A stretch of DNA of 64,000 bases from Polynucleobacter sp. MWH-P3-07-1 (lineage in GTDB: Bacteria > Pseudomonadota > Gammaproteobacteria > Burkholderiales > Burkholderiaceae). The stretch is from contig NZ_CP061296.1 in the NCBI RefSeq assembly GCF_018687555.1, forward strand, positions 1,627,983 to 1,691,982. Reading direction: 5' to 3'. The notes below the pieces were generated by a model. It worked only from the letters and a program-made list of their open reading frames with translations, had not been told where the DNA came from and ran no database searches. The translations under genes were made by a program, and so were the position numbers. Below, in pieces: positions 10,035 to 21,120 of this stretch; the stretch's first letter is position 1, and every line of letters begins with the position of its first letter.

Positions 10035-11507
10035 TTAGCTTAACTTCTTACGTAACAGCTCATTGACTTGACCTGGGTTCGCTTTACCTTGGGAGGCTTT
10101 CATGATTTGTCCGACCAAAGCATTAAATGCTTTCTCTTTTCCAGAGCGGAACTCTTCAACTGATTTTTGATTGGCTGCCAATACTGTATCAATGATGAGC
10201 TCTAAGGCACCGCTATCGCTAATTTGTTTTAAGCCTTTCGCTTCAATGATTTGATCAACTGAGCTAACCGGTTTTCCAGAAAGTGCTTCCTCCCAAAGGA
10301 TCGCAAATATATCTTTAGCAATCTTGTTAGAGATGGTGCCATCAGCAACCCGTTGTAATAAGGGAGCAAGGTGAGTCGCCTGCAGCGGTGAAGCGGCAGC
10401 AGAGATGCCAGCACGATTGAGTGAAGAAGCAAATTCACCGGCAATTAAATTGGCGGCGGCCTTAGCTAATGGCTTGCCAACAATTGCCAGCAAGGCTTCA
10501 AATAATTTAGCCGTATCGCGATCTTGTGTCAGCAGTTGGGCGTCATAGGGACTCAAACCAAACTCACCTTGCCATTGCTGGCGTAGCTGAGCAGGCAATG
10601 CTGGCATCGTTTCACGGACTGCTGCAATCCAAGCATCATCAATGATGACTGGCAATAAATCGGGGTCAGGAAAGTAGCGATAATCATTGGCATCTTCTTT
10701 GCTGCGCATGCTGCGAGTCTCACCGCGATCAGGATCATAGAGACGAGTCTCTTGCACCACCGTACCGCCATCTTCAATCAACTCGATTTGACGCCGAATC
10801 TCATACTGAATAGCTTCTTCTAAAAAACGGAAGGAGTTGAGATTTTTAATCTCACAGCGTGTACCAAATTCTTTTTGTCCCACTGGTCGAACTGAAACGT
10901 TGGCGTCACAACGGAAAGAGCCTTCTTGCATATTGCCGTCACATACTCCTAGCCACACCACCAAACCATGCAAAGTTTTGGCATACGCAACCGCTTCTGC
11001 AGCACTGCGCATCACTGGCTCAGTGACGATTTCCAATAAAGGAGTACCAGCACGATTCAGATCGATGCCGCTAGAAGCTTCGCCGTGGGGGCCAATAAAG
11101 CCCTCCTCATGCACAGACTTGCCTGCGTCTTCTTCAAGATGAGCGCGGGTCAATTCAATTACTTTGACTTCATCGCCAACTAAGATTTCTAAGCTGCCGC
11201 CCAAGACTACGGGAATTTCATACTGACTAATTTGGTAGCCTTTGGGTAAGTCAGGATAGAAATAATTCTTGCGGGCAAAAATACTAGCCGGCGCAATCTT
11301 GGCTCCAATTGATAAGCCAAATCGAATGGCATGCTCGACAGCAGCGCGGTTCAGTACCGGCAAGACACCAGGCAAGGCAAGATCAACTGGACAGGCTTGT
11401 GTGTTTGGTCCAGCACCAAAGCGTGTGCTTGCGCCGCTAAAAATTTTGGATTGGGTTTGTAACTGTGTGTGGGTCTCTAACCCGATAACGACTTCCCATT
11501 GCATCAT
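10035..11507 (-). CDS. gatB: Asp-tRNA(Asn)/Glu-tRNA(Gln) amidotransferase subunit B
   Basis: The tRNA-binding kinase-like subunit of GatCAB, which amidates mischarged Glu-tRNA(Gln) and Asp-tRNA(Asn). The N-terminal [13 protein letters not shown] and [21 protein letters not shown] motifs are diagnostic; the C-terminal YqeY-like domain ends with [20 protein letters not shown]. The length of 490 aa is usual. It overlaps gatA by 4 bp and is the last gene of gatC-gatA-gatB. Confidence 0.97.
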   Translation of the reverse strand: MMQWEVVIGLETHTQLQTQSKIFSGASTRFGAGPNTQACPVDLALPGVLPVLNRAAVEHAIRFGLSIGAKIAPASIFARKNYFYPDLPKGYQISQYEIPVVLGGSLEILVGDEVKVIELTRAHLEEDAGKSVHEEGFIGPHGEASSGIDLNRAGTPLLEIVTEPVMRSAAEAVAYAKTLHGLVVWLGVCDGNMQEGSFRCDANVSVRPVGQKEFGTRCEIKNLNSFRFLEEAIQYEIRRQIELIEDGGTVVQETRLYDPDRGETRSMRSKEDANDYRYFPDPDLLPVIIDDAWIAAVRETMPALPAQLRQQWQGEFGLSPYDAQLLTQDRDTAKLFEALLAIVGKPLAKAAANLIAGEFASSLNRAGISAAASPLQATHLAPLLQRVADGTISNKIAKDIFAILWEEALSGKPVSSVDQIIEAKGLKQISDSGALELIIDTVLAANQKSVEEFRSGKEKAFNALVGQIMKASQGKANPGQVNELLRKKLS

Positions 11508-13021
11508 GCCACCTCGCTTGCTTGACGCAAATGCCAGTCGCTGGCTTGCTGGTAGTGGTGGGCAACTTGCAATAAGCGAGCTTCAGAAAAATAATTACCA
11601 ATCAACTGCATGCCAATTGGTAAATTCTGTGAATTAAATCCGCAAGGAGCGCTCATTGCTGGGAGTCCCGCTAGATTTGCCGACAAGGTATATATATCTT
11701 CTAAATACATCTGCAAGGGGTCTTTTGACTTTGCGCCTAGACGCCAAGCAACATCCGGCGCAACTGGACCCAGAATCACATCGCAACTCTGAAATGCGGT
11801 TTGAAAATCAGCAGCAATAATCCGCCGAATTTTTTGAGCCTGTAAATAATAAGCATCGTAATAACCATGAGACAGCACATAGGCACCAATCAAAATACGG
11901 CGCTTAACCTCAGCACCAAAACCTTCAGTGCGAGATTTTTTATACATGTCATTGAGATCGCGATACTCACTGGCGCGATAGCCATAACGCACACCATCAA
12001 AGCGGCTTAGGTTGCTTGAAGCTTCTGCTGGCGCCAAAACGTAATAGACCGGGATAGACAACTTGGTCTTTGGCAGGCTGACTTCTATTATCTGGGCACC
12101 CAAGCTTTCTAATAATTTTGCTGCCGCCTGGACAGACTTGGCGACCTCTTCGGATAGCCCTTCTGCAAAAAATTCTGCTGGCATGCCAATCCGCAAACCT
12201 TCTAAGGGTTTTGCAGGGTTTGCATTTCCTGTGCGCCAATCCTGCTGGAGATAACGGCTGTAATCCTCGCCAGAATCTGCCAAAGAAGTCGAGTCGCGCG
12301 GATCGTGAGACGACATCGCTGAAAGCAATAATGCGCAGTCTTCGGCACTTTTTCCCATTGGTCCAGCTTGATCGAGGGAAGAGGCGTAAGCAATCATCCC
12401 GTAACGGGATACACGCCCATAACTTGGTTTAATGCCAGTCAATCCACAAAAAGCTGCAGGCTGACGAATGGATCCACCAGTATCGGTACCGGTCGCAATC
12501 GGCGCCAGACCAGCGGCTACAGCTGCAGCTGAACCGCCTGATGAGCCTCCCGCCACATATTCTATATTCCAGGGGTTCAAAACTGGGCCGTAAGCGGAGT
12601 TTTCATTGGATGAGCCCATGGCGAACTCATCCATATTGGTCTTGCCCAGGCAAACCATTCCAGCCCCATGACCATTGGCCTGGTCTGGAATGCCCAGATT
12701 AGCAACCACAGTGGCATCAAACGGACTTTGATAGTTTTCCAGCATTTTTGAGGCTGCAGTGGACTTCCAGCCCCTCGTTACAAAGACATCTTTGTGGGCA
12801 ATAGGAATACCCGTTAATTTACTGGCCTTGCCTGCGGCCCTTAAGGAGTCAGCCTGGGCAGCTTGCGCAAGGCTAAGCTCGGGATTCACGTCTAGATAAG
12901 CGTTGAATGCCTTACCCGCTGAAATGCGATCTAAAAAGTACTGCGTTAGCTCGGTACTAGAAACCTCTTTGGCTTCTAGAGCCTTTGCCATCAGGGTGAT
13001 CGGGGTTTTATGCCAACTCAT
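11504..13021 (-). CDS. gatA: Asp-tRNA(Asn)/Glu-tRNA(Gln) amidotransferase subunit A
   Basis: The amidase-signature subunit that releases ammonia from glutamine. The Ser-cisSer-Lys triad is visible: Lys in IAHKDVFVT, cis-Ser and nucleophilic Ser in the glycine/serine-rich stretch [15 protein letters not shown] and [11 protein letters not shown]. The length is 505 aa. It overlaps gatC (ATGA) and gatB by 4 bp each, indicating translational coupling and fixed subunit stoichiometry. Confidence 0.97.
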   Translation of the reverse strand: MSWHKTPITLMAKALEAKEVSSTELTQYFLDRISAGKAFNAYLDVNPELSLAQAAQADSLRAAGKASKLTGIPIAHKDVFVTRGWKSTAASKMLENYQSPFDATVVANLGIPDQANGHGAGMVCLGKTNMDEFAMGSSNENSAYGPVLNPWNIEYVAGGSSGGSAAAVAAGLAPIATGTDTGGSIRQPAAFCGLTGIKPSYGRVSRYGMIAYASSLDQAGPMGKSAEDCALLLSAMSSHDPRDSTSLADSGEDYSRYLQQDWRTGNANPAKPLEGLRIGMPAEFFAEGLSEEVAKSVQAAAKLLESLGAQIIEVSLPKTKLSIPVYYVLAPAEASSNLSRFDGVRYGYRASEYRDLNDMYKKSRTEGFGAEVKRRILIGAYVLSHGYYDAYYLQAQKIRRIIAADFQTAFQSCDVILGPVAPDVAWRLGAKSKDPLQMYLEDIYTLSANLAGLPAMSAPCGFNSQNLPIGMQLIGNYFSEARLLQVAHHYQQASDWHLRQASEVA

Positions 13022-13311
13022 TCAATCACCTTGGGAACTAAGAAATAGCCGTCTTGTTGCGCTGGCGCAGAAAGCATATTTTCCGCACGATGGTCAGATT
13101 CGGTGACCTGATCCACCCTCAAAGCCTGGGCTAACTCGCGCAAAAAGAGGATAGGGTGCGCCAAAGGCTCTAGCCCCGCAGTATCTACGGCCTGCATCTC
13201 CTCCACTAGAGAAAAAACAGCTTGTAGCTGGGGCAAAATTCCCTCAGCTTCTGTAGGATTTAATTCCAGTCTAGATAAGTGCGCAATGCGCTGAACATCG
13301 TCAAGTTTCAT
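13018..13311 (-). CDS. gatC: Asp-tRNA(Asn)/Glu-tRNA(Gln) amidotransferase subunit C
   Basis: A small 97-aa helper subunit that wraps around GatA and GatB. The N-terminal [16 protein letters not shown] and the C-terminal LRVDQVTE...[15 protein letters not shown] blocks are typical. It is the first gene of the operon, divergent from mreB with 59 bp between the start codons. Confidence 0.95.
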   Translation of the reverse strand: MKLDDVQRIAHLSRLELNPTEAEGILPQLQAVFSLVEEMQAVDTAGLEPLAHPILFLRELAQALRVDQVTESDHRAENMLSAPAQQDGYFLVPKVIE

Positions 13312-13346
13312 GAGGCGCTAGAGTATCATTCCTATATATTTATTAA

Positions 13347-14414
<1,068 letters not shown>

Positions 14415-14438
14415 ACACTTCTCACATCGATCAGGGCA

Positions 14439-15377
14439 TTGCAATATAGCGCTCCACCTCTTTTTAGACAAGGCATTCCGGCCTTAGTCAAATTGATCGT
14501 CTGTCTTTCAATCAGCATTGCACTGATGCTGATTGACTATCGATTCAAGACGCTGGATCCGATTCGCAATAATGTGAATTGGGTTTTGCGTCCCCTTGAA
14601 TACATCATGCTCACGCCCCGCAATGTGTATCAAGCCAGCACCGATTACTTCACTACGCGCGGTACGCTAGAGCAAGAAAATCAAGTTTTCAAAGCACGTC
14701 AAGCTGAGCTTGCGTTGCTGGCAAATCAATCTGAGTTTTTATTGATTGAGAATCAAAATCTTCGCCAGCTCATGGATTTACAAAAGCAGCTTGCGTTCAA
14801 AACACTCCCCGTAGAAATTCTCTTTAATCCACCCAATCCGATTTCTCAACGCGTAGTAATTAATCGTGGAAGTGACGATGGATTGAAGCTCGGCAATCCA
14901 ATTGCAAATGATGCCGGCATACTGGGTCAAGTAGTGCGCTTATATGATCACTCAGCTGAAGTTTCGCTCCTAGAGGACCGCGACTTTGCGGTGCCAGTCC
15001 AAGTGGCTCGCAATGGCTTACGCGCTGCTGTTTTTGGTGCTGGTCGCGGCAATCCACTAGAACTTCGTTACCTCCCTGTTGCCAGTGATTTGGAGGTGGG
15101 TGACATCTTAATCACTTCGGGCATTGACGGCGTCTACCCTCCGGGGTTTGCCGTTGCTGTCATTAGCCGTATCGAGCGCAATACCGAGAAGAACTCATCG
15201 AATGTATTTTGTGTGCCCATAGCTGCTGTTAATCGCTACCGTCAGGCACTAGCCTTCCTTTACGACCCTCAGTGGGATGCTAAGGCGCCTAATCTCAATA
15301 GTAAGTTTGGTGGAAATGCAGCAACGACGAACACCGCACCAGGGCGTCGCCAAACCCGCTCCAGGGGGATGCCATGA
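14439..15377 (+). CDS. mreC: Rod shape-determining protein MreC
   Basis: A bitopic periplasmic scaffold of the elongasome. One transmembrane segment lies at about residues 15-35, followed by a coiled coil (about 75-115) and the beta-rich MreC domain with NPISQRVVINRGSDDGLKLG and ITSGIDGVYPPGFAVA. Translation appears to begin at TTG 14439 after an AGGG motif. The C-terminus is a low-complexity basic tail. The stop overlaps the mreD start by 4 bp. Confidence 0.94.
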   Translation: MQYSAPPLFRQGIPALVKLIVCLSISIALMLIDYRFKTLDPIRNNVNWVLRPLEYIMLTPRNVYQASTDYFTTRGTLEQENQVFKARQAELALLANQSEFLLIENQNLRQLMDLQKQLAFKTLPVEILFNPPNPISQRVVINRGSDDGLKLGNPIANDAGILGQVVRLYDHSAEVSLLEDRDFAVPVQVARNGLRAAVFGAGRGNPLELRYLPVASDLEVGDILITSGIDGVYPPGFAVAVISRIERNTEKNSSNVFCVPIAAVNRYRQALAFLYDPQWDAKAPNLNSKFGGNAATTNTAPGRRQTRSRGMP

Positions 15378-15898
15378 TCGATCTTGAAAGCGGATACATT
15401 CTGCGGCCGGTTAATCCGGTATTTATTTACTTTAGCTTGTTTTGTGCCCTGTTACTCAACCTACTTCCGATTGGCAATTATGGATGGGTGCCTGACTGGC
15501 TAATCGTTTGTATTATTTTCTGGAATATCCATCAACACCGTTATATCGGTGTGACCTGGGCATTTATTTTCGGCCTTCTCATGGATGTCCACAACTCGGA
15601 TTTGCTAGGCTTACATGCCTTTAGTTATGCACTAGTCGCTTATATCGCAATTGCTTGGCAAAAGCGGATCGTAGCCCTGAGTGTGGCATCTCAAGCGCTC
15701 CATCTCTTGCCGATCTTTTTACTAGTAGCGTTATTTCCTTTGATCATGCATTGGATCTTGAGCGGAGAAATCATTTGGTGGGCACTTACTGGTGCAATTC
15801 AAGCCTTTATTGAGGCCCTGCTGTGGCCGCTCGCAACACGTATTCTGCTCGCACCTCAGCGCAGACCGATAGACATAGATCACACTCGGCCACTTTAA
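15374..15898 (+). CDS. mreD: Rod shape-determining protein MreD
   Basis: A 174-aa polytopic inner-membrane protein with about five hydrophobic segments; PDWLIVCIIFWNIHQHRYIGVTWAFIFGLLMDV is a typical MreD stretch with the conserved GLLMD. It links MreC and MreB with the wall synthases. It starts in the 3' end of mreC, and its stop is 8 bp before the mrdA start. Confidence 0.93.
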   Translation: MIDLESGYILRPVNPVFIYFSLFCALLLNLLPIGNYGWVPDWLIVCIIFWNIHQHRYIGVTWAFIFGLLMDVHNSDLLGLHAFSYALVAYIAIAWQKRIVALSVASQALHLLPIFLLVALFPLIMHWILSGEIIWWALTGAIQAFIEALLWPLATRILLAPQRRPIDIDHTRPL

Positions 15899-15906
15899 GA
15901 AGCTGC

Positions 15907-17814
15907 ATGGTTTCTTTCAAAAAACCCAATCTCGATTCATTTCAAAAGCGCATTCACATTGCGACTTTGTTCGTTACAGTTTGTTTTGCGTTGCTGGGTG
16001 TTCGACTAGTTTGGCTGCAGCTGATTCAACACGGTAGATACTCGCTGCTTGCTGAAAATAATCGCATTGCATTGGTACCCGCTCCAGCTAATCGCGGTCT
16101 TCTGATTGATCGTTCAGGAATTGTGATTGGCCGAAACTACTCTGCACTAACACTCGAGGTTAATGCCGAAGAAGTTAAAGGCAATATTGATGAGTTGATT
16201 AATCAGCTATCGGAAGTCATACAAATTTCTCCGCGCGATCGTCGCAACTTTAAGCGCTCGCTGGAAGACTCGCGCAATATGGGCACCTTTCCCTTGCGAT
16301 CGATGCTTAATGAAACTGAAACAGCTCGCTTTATGGCAAACCGCTATCGCTTTCCTGGAGTAGATATTCGGGCTCGCAGTTTTCGTGAGTACCCCTACAA
16401 CGAATTAGCCTCACATTTAATTGGATACATTGGGCGCGTCTCGCAAAAAGATAAGGAGCGGATGCAAGCAGAGATCGGTGATGCAAAAGCAGATGATCCC
16501 GATGCACTACAGACTTCTTTCTTGCCCGGCATTCAATATGTTGGGAAGATTGGCTTAGAACAAAAATATGAAAGCGTTTTGCGCGGGGTTCCCGGTTACG
16601 ATCAAGTGGAAATTACCGCCGGTGGTAGGCCAGTAAGAACCTTATCAAGCTCGCCCTCTATCCCGGGCAAAAATATTGTCCTATCCGTGGATATCAAGTT
16701 GCAATACTTGGTTGAACAGCTGTATGGAAATTTTCGTGGTGCATTTGTAGCGATTGAACCCCAAACTGGGGATATCTTAGCCTTTGTTTCAAAGCCCAAC
16801 TTCAACCCAAATGACTTTGTTGAAGGTATTGATGCAGTCACTTGGAAAGAGCTCAATGACTCTCCATCCAAACCCCTCTATAACCGCCCCTTAAAAGGAA
16901 TTTATCCGCCCGGATCGACTTACAAGCCTTTCATGGCGTTGGCGGCACTAGAGAATAAAAAACGCACACCTTCTCAAACTATTTTTGATCCAGGCTATTT
17001 TGATTTTGGTAACCATACCTTTCGCGATGACAAAAAGGGTGGTCACGGTACGGTAGACATGCAAAAGTCGATTGTTGAATCTTGTGACACCTACTACTAC
17101 ATGCTTGCACGCGATATGGGTGTAGATATGATTGCGACGTTTATGAAACCGTTTGGCTTTGGCCAAATCACTGGAATCGATTTAGAGGGTGAAGCGAAAG
17201 GTGTTTTACCGTCTACGGATTGGAAAAAAAATACCTTCAAAAAACCTGAGCAACAAAAATGGTACGAAGGTGAAACGATTTCCTTAGGCATTGGTCAGGG
17301 ATACAACGCCTTCACGATTCTGCAATTAGCCCATGCGATGGCCAATATGGCTAATAATGGGGTGGTTATGAAACCTCACCTTGTAAAGGCGATTGAAGAT
17401 CCCTTTACTCGTCGTCGCGAGCTCACAACGCCAAAGGAGAGCTACCGCATTGATCTCAATCCAGAAAATATTGCAGTGATTAAAAATGCCATGATTGAAG
17501 TAAATCGCTCAGGCACCTCTGCAGCAGCCTTTCAGGGGGCAGACTATGTAGCTGGCGGCAAAACGGGTACAGCACAGGTATTTAGCTTAAATTCGAAAGA
17601 ATATAAACATGGCGCTACCGCTGAATTCTTGAGAGATCATGCTTTGTTTATTGCTTTTGCCCCAGCTGATAAGCCCACTATCGTGATTGCAATGGTGGTA
17701 GAAAATGCCGGCTTTGGCGCACAATATGCCGCACCAATTGCACGTAAAGCACTGGATTACTACATAGATGGCAAATGGCCTAAAGAGATTCCCGAATGGA
17801 AAAGAGCCCCTTAA
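15907..17814 (+). CDS. mrdA: Penicillin-binding protein 2 (elongation transpeptidase)
   Basis: A class B PBP that cross-links peptidoglycan during elongation, partner of RodA. One N-terminal membrane anchor (LFVTVCFALLGVRLVWLQL) is followed by the dimerisation domain and the transpeptidase domain with the active Ser-x-x-Lys in PPGSTYKPF, the second motif SCD and the KTG triad in GGKTGTAQ. I take the ATG at 15907 (MVSFKKP), giving 635 aa; an in-frame codon further upstream would run inside mreD. The gene overlaps rodA by 19 bp. Confidence 0.96.
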   Translation: MVSFKKPNLDSFQKRIHIATLFVTVCFALLGVRLVWLQLIQHGRYSLLAENNRIALVPAPANRGLLIDRSGIVIGRNYSALTLEVNAEEVKGNIDELINQLSEVIQISPRDRRNFKRSLEDSRNMGTFPLRSMLNETETARFMANRYRFPGVDIRARSFREYPYNELASHLIGYIGRVSQKDKERMQAEIGDAKADDPDALQTSFLPGIQYVGKIGLEQKYESVLRGVPGYDQVEITAGGRPVRTLSSSPSIPGKNIVLSVDIKLQYLVEQLYGNFRGAFVAIEPQTGDILAFVSKPNFNPNDFVEGIDAVTWKELNDSPSKPLYNRPLKGIYPPGSTYKPFMALAALENKKRTPSQTIFDPGYFDFGNHTFRDDKKGGHGTVDMQKSIVESCDTYYYMLARDMGVDMIATFMKPFGFGQITGIDLEGEAKGVLPSTDWKKNTFKKPEQQKWYEGETISLGIGQGYNAFTILQLAHAMANMANNGVVMKPHLVKAIEDPFTRRRELTTPKESYRIDLNPENIAVIKNAMIEVNRSGTSAAAFQGADYVAGGKTGTAQVFSLNSKEYKHGATAEFLRDHALFIAFAPADKPTIVIAMVVENAGFGAQYAAPIARKALDYYIDGKWPKEIPEWKRAP

Positions 17815-18947
17815 AAAAAATTCGGTCCCTCTTATTAAGATTTTCTTCAGGGCTAGATCAACGTCTAGGTTTGATATTGCTTTGTCTGGCAATCATGGGT
17901 TTTTGTACATTCCTCTCAGCCAGCCAAGGAACGCCTGTCAGCATTGAAGATGAATTGCGAAATCTTGCACTGTCATTTGTAGTGATGTGGATCGTTTCAC
18001 GCATTCCACCAAAATGGCTAGAACTAGCAGCAGTTTGGATATATGGCCTAGGAGTTGCGCTCCTAGTCGCAGTAGCCGCCTTTGGCTTAATTAAAAAGGG
18101 TGCAAGGCGCTGGCTCAATATTGGCGTAGTCATTCAGCCCTCAGAAATTATGAAAATTGCAATGCCACTGATGCTCGCTTGGTACTTTCAAAAAAGAGAG
18201 GGTATTCAAAAGGGTTGGGATTATGGGATTGCCGGAGCGATCTTAGCGATCCCTGTTTTTTTGATTGCCCGTCAACCCGACTTAGGCACTGCGCTCTTAG
18301 TTTTTGCTGCTGGAATGTATGTGATTATTTTGGCAGGACTCCCTTGGAAATGGATTCTGCCATTTATAGGTGTAGGCTTTTTTGGAATCGTCTTGATCGT
18401 TATTTTCGGCAATACGATTTGCGCTCCAGATATTACATGGCCATTTGTACATGACTATCAAAAACATCGCATTTGTACTTTGCTTGATCCTAGCAGCGAC
18501 CCCTTGGGCAAAGGATTTCATACGATTCAATCGATGATTGCGATTGGCTCCGGAGGACTCCTTGGCAAAGGTTGGTTTCAGGGCACCCAGGCTCATCTGG
18601 AATTTATTCCCGAGAAACATACTGACTTTGTATTTGCCGTCTTCTCTGAAGAATTTGGTTTAGTCGGTAACTTAATCCTGTTGGCTCTTTTCTTCGCCCT
18701 CATTAAAAGAGGGTTGGCAATTTCTGCGGGGGCGCCCAATCTATTTACGAGATTACTTGGGGCCTCAGTAACAATGATTTTCTTTACCTATGCCTTTGTC
18801 AACATTGGCATGGTCAGCGGTTTATTGCCAGTAGTTGGTGTACCACTTCCCTTTATTAGCTATGGCGGTACAGCCTTAGTGACGCTTGGATTTGGGGCAG
18901 GCATCCTGATGAGCATTCATCGACATCGCCGCTTAGTCCAGAGCTAA
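17796..18947 (+). CDS. rodA: Peptidoglycan glycosyltransferase RodA
   Basis: A SEDS-family polymerase of 383 aa with about ten membrane segments. Signature stretches include IKKGARRWLNIG, QPSEIMKIAMPLMLAWYF, RQPDLGTALLVF and the C-terminal GVPLPFISYGGTALVTLGFGAGILMSIHRHRR. It is the last gene of the mre operon, overlapping mrdA, and is followed by a strong terminator at 18972. Confidence 0.97.
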   Translation: MEKSPLKKIRSLLLRFSSGLDQRLGLILLCLAIMGFCTFLSASQGTPVSIEDELRNLALSFVVMWIVSRIPPKWLELAAVWIYGLGVALLVAVAAFGLIKKGARRWLNIGVVIQPSEIMKIAMPLMLAWYFQKREGIQKGWDYGIAGAILAIPVFLIARQPDLGTALLVFAAGMYVIILAGLPWKWILPFIGVGFFGIVLIVIFGNTICAPDITWPFVHDYQKHRICTLLDPSSDPLGKGFHTIQSMIAIGSGGLLGKGWFQGTQAHLEFIPEKHTDFVFAVFSEEFGLVGNLILLALFFALIKRGLAISAGAPNLFTRLLGASVTMIFFTYAFVNIGMVSGLLPVVGVPLPFISYGGTALVTLGFGAGILMSIHRHRRLVQS

Positions 18948-18971
18948 GCCCTAACAGGGTCAGTAGATAAT

Positions 18972-18999
18972 AAAAAAGCCCGGAGAACCGGGCTTTTTT
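18972..18999. terminator. Bidirectional rho-independent terminator between rodA and HU
   Basis: A perfect inverted repeat: six A, then GCCCGG, a four-base loop, CCGGGC and six T. The A and T runs make it work for rodA on the plus strand and the HU gene on the minus strand, whose stop codons flank it. Confidence 0.93.
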
Positions 19000-19013
19000 C
19001 ACATAAGTGCAAA

Positions 19014-19298
19014 TTACTTCTTACGCTTATTTACAGAATCTTTAAATGCTTTGCCAGCAGAGAACTTAACAGTCTTAGCAGCAGCAATTTTGAGTGGCTC
19101 ACCAGTTTTTGGATTACGTCCCATACGTGCAGCACGTTTGCCAGATGAGAAAGTACCGAAACCAATCAACTGAACTGAATCAGCCTTAGTAACAGCTTTA
19201 ATGATGTGCTCAATAGCGGAATTTAATGCAAATTCAGCCTTGGCTTTTGAGATCTCAGCATCGTCAGCAATCGCTGCGATTAGTTCTGCTTTATTCAA
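19014..19298 (-). CDS. HU-family DNA-binding protein (first copy)
   Basis: A 94-aa nucleoid protein that bends DNA. The dimerisation helices are at residues 1-45 and the DNA-gripping arm [26 protein letters not shown] follows. A second, similar HU gene lies at 33398-33679; the two differ in the helices (for example [16 protein letters not shown] here). It is convergent with rodA and shares the bidirectional terminator. Confidence 0.96.
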   Translation of the reverse strand: MNKAELIAAIADDAEISKAKAEFALNSAIEHIIKAVTKADSVQLIGFGTFSSGKRAARMGRNPKTGEPLKIAAAKTVKFSAGKAFKDSVNKRKK

Positions 19299-19394
19299 GT
19301 GAAGCTCCTTATTAATATTGATGTCGGCGCAGATTGCGCTCAGGTGATTTTAACCACAAAAAATTACAAAATTAAAGTGAAAGCGAAATAGTTT

Positions 19395-19760
19395 TTACTC
19401 TTGAACAGCTTCCACACCAGAAACAAAATATTCTGTTTCGCCAAAACAGCTGGTTGGCAAACCGATGTGTTGCTCATACTTCACAACCACTTTATTGCCA
19501 AGATTAGCATTCAATTTTTGGGCGACTGCATCATCGCGCACCGTAAAGAAGAATTTTTCAGCGATTGTTCCTGGCATCGATACCATTGCGAGCTCCCCCT
19601 CCCAGGTTTTGCAAATGAAGCCTTTTTTGGAGAATTTCTGGACATAACCGGCCCTCTCCCCAGTTGCGTAGGACCAATTGAGCATTGCCCAAGTGTAGGC
19701 AAAAAGGCCTACAAACCCAATTAAAACAAGGCTTAAGAGCCATTTCAGAAATCGATTCAT
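19395..19760 (-). CDS. Conserved membrane-anchored protein of unknown function
   Basis: A 121-aa protein with one N-terminal hydrophobic segment (residues 8-28), then GERAGYVQKFSKKGFICKTWEGEL, a sequence block I associate with an uncharacterised proteobacterial envelope family. Two cysteines (in FICKTWEG and TSCFGETEYF) could pair in the periplasm. It is flanked by HU and the divergent LpxO-like gene. Function unknown. Confidence 0.75.
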   Translation of the reverse strand: MNRFLKWLLSLVLIGFVGLFAYTWAMLNWSYATGERAGYVQKFSKKGFICKTWEGELAMVSMPGTIAEKFFFTVRDDAVAQKLNANLGNKVVVKYEQHIGLPTSCFGETEYFVSGVEAVQE

Positions 19761-19881
19761 TTGCCATTTCCTTTGCCAGTTCTAATAAACCCCAATTTGA
19801 GCATACTCAATGAAGAAATAGATGAATAGTTTAGATTAGGCAACTTAAAATGAATAAATCCATATAAATCAGCCCAATCTC

Positions 19882-20784
19882 ATGCAAACACGTCACATCA
19901 TCTTTTTAATTTTTGTGGTCTCTGCGCTCTACGTTTATTTTCGGGGCAAAGTCCGTTTTGGACTTGTCCGCTCTCTAATGGATTACCAGGTGCTACTGGC
20001 CCCAATCAATTGCATGCTCTATCTTTTTTCAAAGATTAAGCCCACAGCCTATATTCCAGTGGACCAGTTTCCAGACTTAGCGCCCCTCAAAGAGCATTGG
20101 GAAACCATTCGGCAAGAAGCACTTTCTTTAAATGCCGATGGGGCCATTGCTGCAGCAACTGGCTATAACGATCTTGGCTTCAACTCTTTTTTCCGAACGG
20201 GCTGGAAGCGCTTTCATCTCTGTTGGTATGGCAAAGAAATGCCTTCCGCTATTGCGGCGTGCCCAAAAACCCTGGCGTTACTGAAATCGATTCCCTCGAT
20301 TAAGGCAGCGATGTTTGCTTCTCTCCCCCCGGGCGCTACTTTAGTGCGCCATCGCGACCCCTATGCAGGCTCCTTACGCTATCACTTGGGCTTAGTAACG
20401 CCCAATGACCCTAAGTGCTTTATTGACGTAGATGGTCAATCCTACTACTGGAAAGAGGGGGAGGCGGTCATGTTCGATGAAACCTTTATTCACTTTGCGG
20501 CCAATCAAACCGATCATCAGCGTATCGTCTTGTTCTGTGATGTTGAAAGGCCTTTATATACCCCGTTCATGCGCATCTTTAATCGCTTGTTTGGCAAGTA
20601 CGTCATGAGTGCGGCATCCTCGCAGAATGTTGAGGGTGAAAAAGTTGGCTTTGTAAATGTCCTTTTCAAGTATTTCTACCATCTGAGAAGTTTGGCAAAG
20701 CAGCTTAAAGCCAAACATCGACCGGTTTATTACATCGGCAAATGGGTGTTAATTCTGGGTATTTTGTGGGCCCTATTTTGGTGA
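19882..20784 (+). CDS. LpxO-like Fe(II)/2-oxoglutarate hydroxylase (lipid A or aspartyl/asparaginyl)
   Basis: A 300-aa aspartyl/asparaginyl beta-hydroxylase-fold protein with an N-terminal membrane segment and a hydrophobic C-terminus (WVLILGILWALFW). The iron-binding HxD is in VRHRDPYAGSLRYHLGL and the distal His in IHFAANQTDHQRIVLFCDVERP, followed by the oxoglutarate-binding Arg. LpxO hydroxylates the secondary acyl chain of lipid A at the inner membrane; the membrane anchors at both ends and the nearby acyltransferase gene fit that role. Confidence 0.83.
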   Translation: MQTRHIIFLIFVVSALYVYFRGKVRFGLVRSLMDYQVLLAPINCMLYLFSKIKPTAYIPVDQFPDLAPLKEHWETIRQEALSLNADGAIAAATGYNDLGFNSFFRTGWKRFHLCWYGKEMPSAIAACPKTLALLKSIPSIKAAMFASLPPGATLVRHRDPYAGSLRYHLGLVTPNDPKCFIDVDGQSYYWKEGEAVMFDETFIHFAANQTDHQRIVLFCDVERPLYTPFMRIFNRLFGKYVMSAASSQNVEGEKVGFVNVLFKYFYHLRSLAKQLKAKHRPVYYIGKWVLILGILWALFW

Positions 20785-20798
20785 GTAAGTCCTAAACA

Positions 20799-21101
20799 TT
20801 ACTTGGGCATTAGGGCTTGGGTAATCTGCTCAGGGGTGATAGAGCCCCAAATTTCAATCCGCTTTTTTCGACTGTTCTGACCAGAAATAAACTGAATTTG
20901 CTTTTGAGGAATTTTTAATTGTTTGGACAGCCAAGCTAGCAGCATTTCATTGGCTTGGTTTTCAGCCGCTGGAGCTTGTAACGAGATTTTCAAGCAAGTA
21001 TCAAAAAGCCCCACTACCTTCGTGAGCTTAGCTCCAGGCTGGCAATAAATACTAAGCACAATCCCAGTGGGGGTTTGTTTAATCCAAGTCGGCGTCATCA
21101 A
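20799..21101 (-). CDS. DUF167/YggU family protein
   Basis: A 100-aa protein of the YggU family, recognised by QPGAKLTKVVGLFDTCLKISLQAPAAENQANEMLLAWLSKQL and the SGQNSRKKRIEIWG segment. The family has a small alpha/beta fold but no agreed function. It is convergent with the LpxO-like gene and divergent from the carbonic anhydrase gene, with start codons 19 bp apart. Confidence 0.88.
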   Translation of the reverse strand: MMTPTWIKQTPTGIVLSIYCQPGAKLTKVVGLFDTCLKISLQAPAAENQANEMLLAWLSKQLKIPQKQIQFISGQNSRKKRIEIWGSITPEQITQALMPK

Positions 21102-21120
21102 AGTACTTTAAACTTGAATT